Assembly: GCA_034509735.1 (NCBI GenBank)
Contig: JACGWO010000012.1
Coordinates: 434,001 to 498,000 of the forward strand
Source: Sesamum alatum
Lineage: Eukaryota; Streptophyta; Magnoliopsida; Lamiales; Pedaliaceae
Direction: 5' to 3'
DNA: 64,000 nt
Made by a program: the position numbers and the translations under genes. A model generated the notes under the pieces. That model saw nothing but the letters and a program-made list of their open reading frames with translations. It did no database searches and was not told the DNA's origin. Of this stretch, positions 59,953-64,000 are shown piece by piece; positions within the stretch are counted from its first letter, which is position 1, and each line of letters begins with the position of its first letter.

Positions 59953-60914
59953 TGAAAGCCTAGCAAAGGCGTGTGGATCGGCCCGGGAGTAGCGCAAATG
60001 CGAAAACGCGGTATAATTCAAATTTTGCAAGAATTTAAACATGCTATGAACAAGAAAAATAAACACGTTCAAGGGGTGTTCCCTTGAAACTCCCGGGCAT
60101 TCGGTATATCTCATGAATAATAAAACATACAAAACCTTCATGGAGGCCATAGGTTTAAAGAAAAAGGGGACGAAATTTCTAAACCGGAAACCTACCAATT
60201 GTCATTTTCTTCTTCAAGCCGGTACTCGCGTTGTTCCCCGTTTTGCTCCAAGATCTCGAATGGGAGACCCTCTAATTCGTACACGCAATCTGCCCACGTA
60301 TCTTGATCCTCGTGCTAGCGAAAGAACAAGTATGTTTATTTGGAGAGGACGGATTGATCGAACGTTATTGATTAACGAGACCAACCCCCCTTAGAGTTCA
60401 ATTGTAGAACAAAAGAGCTTGGAAGAGTTTCTTTGGAAAGAGAGGGAGAGGGTTCAGCCAAGAGAGAGAGAGAGAGAGAGAGGACAGGCCGAGTGGTGTG
60501 TGTGTGTGTGCTTCAATTTTTTCATCATCTCTTTCAAAGAGAACACATAAGAGTATTTATAGAGGAGGAATCCCATTCCTCTTCTAATTCCTACTCTTTG
60601 AAGACTTCAAACCAATCCTAGCCATTGATTCCTCTCTTTAATCTCAACCATTGATTAATTTAATGGAATATTTAAATCTCATTTAAATAATCCAAAAGGT
60701 AATAAATAAATATATCAAATATAAATATTTATTCCAAGCCCATTAATTTAATTTTCAATAAATCTAATTTATTAGAATAATTCCTTTCATCTAATAAAAG
60801 GAATTAATTTCTTCCCAAGAAAAGAAGGACCCGATTAAAATCCAATTTAATCGTTTCATTTCTTATTCATCAAGGTTTTATTAAAACTTCAAAATTGTTC
60901 AGACATAGGTTACA
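59953..60914 (-). repeat. Copia 5' LTR, partial with internal deletion (962 bp)
   Basis: Matches the 3' LTR (51978-53760) from its end at 59953 inward, including a GA run (60461-60481) and a GT run (60494-60510). At about 60857 roughly 740 bp present in the 3' LTR are missing (taatcgtttcatttcttattc). The outer end stops at 60914 (cataggttacaa), joining satellite gccctcgatatggc. The TGTTAG terminus is therefore lost. Confidence 0.9.
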
Positions 60915-61710
60915 AGCCCTCGATATGGCAAAGATAAAAGTGCATTAGTGTCTAAACTTGTTTAAAGGAGTTTGTCGTTGCGGAAAGGTACAAAGCTGTG
61001 TCCATGGCTCGAAAGAGTGTTCTAAATGTAGTCCTAGTGCATTTTTATGTTGAATAAGATGGCGTCCTAGTCGTATAATTGAAGAGTGACTTTAATATTG
61101 ATTATTAGAGTCAATACGAATATATTTATAGCCAAAAATGAGTCATCTATCAGTTAATGATAAGGTTTGATAACACAAGGTGTTTCCCACAATTGTGTTG
61201 AGTATTAGGTATGTATCCGGATGTACAATTGATTATGAAGGTTCTCCAAGCCCTCGATATGGCAAAGATAAAAGTGCATTAGTGTCTAAATTTGTTTAAA
61301 GGAGCTTGTCGTTGCGCAAAGGTACAAATCTAAGTCCATGGCTCAAAAGAGTGTTCCAGATGTAGTCCTAGTGCATTTTTATGTTGAATATGATGGAGTC
61401 CTAGTCGTATAATCGAAGAGTGGCTTTAATATTGATTATTAGAGTCAATACAAATATATTTACAGCCAGAATGAGTGATCTATCAGTCAATGATAAGGAC
61501 TGAAAACACAGGTGTTTCCTACGATTATGTTGAGTATTAGGCATGTATCCGGATGTACGATTGATTACGAAGGTTGACCAAGCCCTCGATATGGCAAAGA
61601 TAAAAAGGAATAAGTGTCTAAGTTTGTTTCAAGAAGTTTGTCGTTGTGCAGGTACAAAGCTGAGTCCATGGCTCAAAAGAGTGTTCTAGATGTAGTCCTA
61701 GTGCATTTTT
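60915..61710 (+). repeat. 335-bp satellite block, last forward monomers
   Basis: About 2.4 monomers from gccctcgatatggcaaag. The monomer at about 61570 is the ggttgaccaagccc...aggaataagtgtct subtype. It ends at gtgcattttt, the centre of the palindrome. Confidence 0.93.
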
Positions 61711-61740
61711 AAAAATGCACTAGGACTACATCTAGAACAC
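61681..61740. repeat. Perfect 60-bp palindrome at a satellite inversion point
   Basis: gtgttctagatgtagtccta gtgcattttt is followed without spacer by its exact reverse complement (61711-61740). The axis lies between 61710 and 61711. Beyond the 30-bp perfect arms the pairing continues with mismatches (ggctcaaaaga against ggctgaaaaca). Confidence 0.97.
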
Positions 61741-64000
61741 TGTTTTCAGCCATGTACTCAGCTTTATACCTTTGCGCAATGACAAACTCCTTTAAACAAG
61801 TTTAGACACTAATGCACTTTTATCTTTGACATATCGGGAGCTTGGAGAACCTTCATAATCAATCATACGACCGGATACGTGCCTAATACTCAACACAATC
61901 GTAGGAAATACCTTGTGTTTTCAGTCCTTATCATTAATTGATAGATAACTCATTTTTGGCTATAAATATATTTGTATCGACTCTAATAATCAATATTAAA
62001 ACCACTCTTCGATTATATGACTAGGAATCCATCTTATTCAACATAAAAATGCACTACTACTACATCTAAAACACTCTTTTGAGCCATGGACTGAGCTTTG
62101 TACCTTTGCACAACGACAAACTCCTTTAAAACAAATTTAGACACATGTTCACTTTTATCTTAGCCATATTGAGGGCTTTGTCAACGTTCGTCGTACGTCC
62201 GGATACATGTCTAATACTCAACACAATCGTAGAAAACATCTTGTGTTTACAGTCCTTATCATTGACTATAGAGGACTCTTTTTTGGCTATAAATATATTC
62301 GTATTGACTCTAATAATCAATATTAAAGCAACTTCTCAATTATATGACTGGAACTCCATCTTATTCAACATAAAATGCACCAGTACTACATCAAAAACAC
62401 TCTTTTTGCACCATGAACTCAGCTTTGTACCTTTGCACAACGACAAACTCCTTTAAACAAATTTAGACACTTATTCCGTTTTATCTTTGCCATGTTGTCT
62501 GCTTGGTCAACCTTCGTAATCAATCATACGTCCGGATACATGCCTAATACTCAACACAATCGTAGGAAATACCTTGTGTTGTTAGTCCTTATCATTGAAT
62601 GATAGATGACTCATTTCTGGCTATAAATATATTCGTATTGACTCTAATAATCAATATTAAAGCCACTCTTCAATTATACGACTAGCACTCTATCTTATTC
62701 AACATAAAAATGCACCAGGACTACATCTAGAACACTGTTTTGAGCCATGGAGTCAGCTTTATACCTTTGCGCAATGACAAACTCCTTTAAACCAGTTTAG
62801 ACACTAATGCACTTGTATCTTTGCCATATCGGGGGCTTGGAGAACTTTCATAATCAATCGTACGACCGGATACATGCCTAATACTCAACACAATTGTAGG
62901 AAACACCTTGTGCTTTCAGTCCTTATCATTGACGGATAGATAACTCATTTTTGGCTATAAATATATTTGTACTGACTTTAATAATCAATATTAAAGCCAC
63001 TTATATGACGAGAACTCCATCTTAATCAACATAAAAATGCACTAGTATTACATCTAAAACATTCTTTTGAGTCATGGACTCAGCTTTGTACCTTTGCACA
63101 ACGACAAACTCCTTTAAACAAATTTAGACACTTATTCCCTTTTATCTTTGCTATTTCGAGGGCTTGGTCAATGTTCGTAATCAATCGTTCGTCCGGATAC
63201 ATGCCTAATACTCAACACAATCGTAGGAAACATCTTGTGTTTTCAGTCTTTATCATTGACTGATAGATGACTCTTTTTTGGCTATAAATATATTCGTATT
63301 GACTCTAATAATAAATATTAAAGTCACTTTTCGATTATACGACTAGGACTCCATGTTACTCAACATAAAATGCACTAGGACTACATCTAGAACACTCTTT
63401 TGAGCCATGGACTCAACTTTGTACCTTTGCGCAACGACAAACTCCAAACAAATTTAGACTCTAATGCACTTTTATCTTTACCATATCGAGGACTTGGAGA
63501 ACCTTCATAATCAATCGTACGTCTGGATACATGCCTAATACTCAACACAATCGTAGGAAACACATTATGCTTTTAGTCCTTTTCATTGACTGGTAGATAA
63601 CTCATTTTTTGCTATAAATATATTCGTATGGACACTAATAATCAATATTAAAGCCACTCTTCTATTATATGACTAGAACTCCATCTTATTCAACATAAAA
63701 ATGCACTAGGACTACATCTGAAACACTCTTTCGAGCCAGGAATCAACTTTGTACCTCTGCGCAACAACATACTACTTTAAACAAGTTTAGACACTAATGC
63801 ACTTTTATCATTTCCATATCGAGGGCTTGGAGAACCTTCATAATCGATTATGCCCGGATACATGCCTAATACTCAACACAATCGTGGGAAACACCTTGTC
63901 CTTTCAGTCCTTATCATTGACTAACAGATGACTCATTTTTTGGCTATAAATATATTCGTATTGATTCTAATAATCAATACTAAAGCCACTTTTCGATTAT
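61711..64000 (-). repeat. 335-bp satellite in inverted orientation
   Basis: About 6.8 monomers reading as the reverse complement of the rest of the array, for example actcattttttggctataaa and gactaggactccatcttatt. Both subtypes occur (caattagacacttattccc-like and ctaatgcacttttatc-like). It continues past the window edge. Confidence 0.95.

Larger units (their letters stand above)
51978..60914 (-). mobile_element. Ty1/Copia retrotransposon, 3' LTR intact, 5' LTR truncated
   Basis: Minus-strand element. In transcription order: partial 5' LTR (59953-60914), primer binding site (59936-59951), long leader with a GC-rich block, gag, protease, integrase, RT, RNase H, polypurine tract (53761-53775) and 3' LTR (51978-53760). 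Integrase before RT marks Copia. It is the same family as the plus-strand element at 3503-10552, and more complete because it retains the RT region. The far end of the 5' LTR is missing, so no target-site duplication can be scored there. Confidence 0.93.

Noticed and set aside
59106..59966. A 286-codon minus-strand frame and several 150-190 codon frames on both strands
   Set aside because: They span the GC-rich block, where stop codons are rare on every strand. The translations are arginine/alanine-rich low complexity and cross element leader and primer binding site, so no gene is supported.
10553..64000. Possibility that the 335-bp repeat is 5S rDNA spacer, telomeric or rDNA repeat
   Set aside because: No 5S gene, 18S/25S segment or TTTAGGG array is visible in any monomer.

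Overview
This is a window of plant nuclear DNA, almost certainly angiosperm and from a gene-poor, heterochromatic (possibly pericentromeric or centromeric) region. The evidence is plant-type Ty1/Copia, Ty3/Gypsy and LINE (L1-type, DUF4283-bearing) retrotransposons inserted into one another and into a long tandem satellite of about 335 bp per monomer. I see no intact host protein-coding gene, no rRNA or tRNA and no CRISPR. Every substantial coding trace belongs to a transposable element, and every one is broken by frameshifts, stops or deletions.

Layout. Positions 1-683 hold a 38-bp minisatellite. Next to it, at about 868-1810 on the minus strand, lies a decayed Gypsy pol remnant that looks Tat-like. 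An AT-rich stretch (2036-3502) made of two diverged direct copies follows. A plus-strand Copia element, 5'-truncated at 3503, runs to the end of its 3' LTR at 10552. From 10553 to the end of the window the background is the 335-bp satellite, about 61 monomer equivalents in total. It is interrupted by: a LINE (10837-16645, plus); a Gypsy element with two LTRs (18526-24952, minus); an ORF1-only LINE (26919-29344, minus); a 500-bp foldback MITE (31241-31740); a Gypsy-type solo LTR (34595-35425, minus); a long LINE (39361-47498, minus) that itself carries a Copia solo LTR (44840-46809); and a minus-strand Copia (51978-60914) with a complete 3' LTR and a truncated 5' LTR. At 61710/61711 the satellite flips orientation through a perfect 60-bp palindrome and stays inverted to 64000.

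History. Target-site duplications are visible for most insertions: CCATG (Gypsy), CTAAA (solo LTR), GACTC (Copia solo LTR inside the LINE), and 13-18 bp duplications for the three LINEs. The order of events can therefore be read: satellite first, then LINEs and LTR elements, then a Copia copy inside a LINE followed by LTR-LTR recombination. The satellite also shows monomer subtypes and a multi-monomer duplicated block in which one copy carries a solo LTR and the other keeps the empty site.

The most notable observations are the phase-matched palindromic inversion of the satellite, the ORF1-only LINE with apparently clean loss of ORF2, the clustering of independent insertions in one part of the monomer, the very GC-rich block in a Copia leader, and pol C-termini running into LTRs in two Gypsy families. 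Nothing here looks like a gene-encoded functional system. Element names are by superfamily; I could not run database searches, and I did not recognise the species or the satellite.
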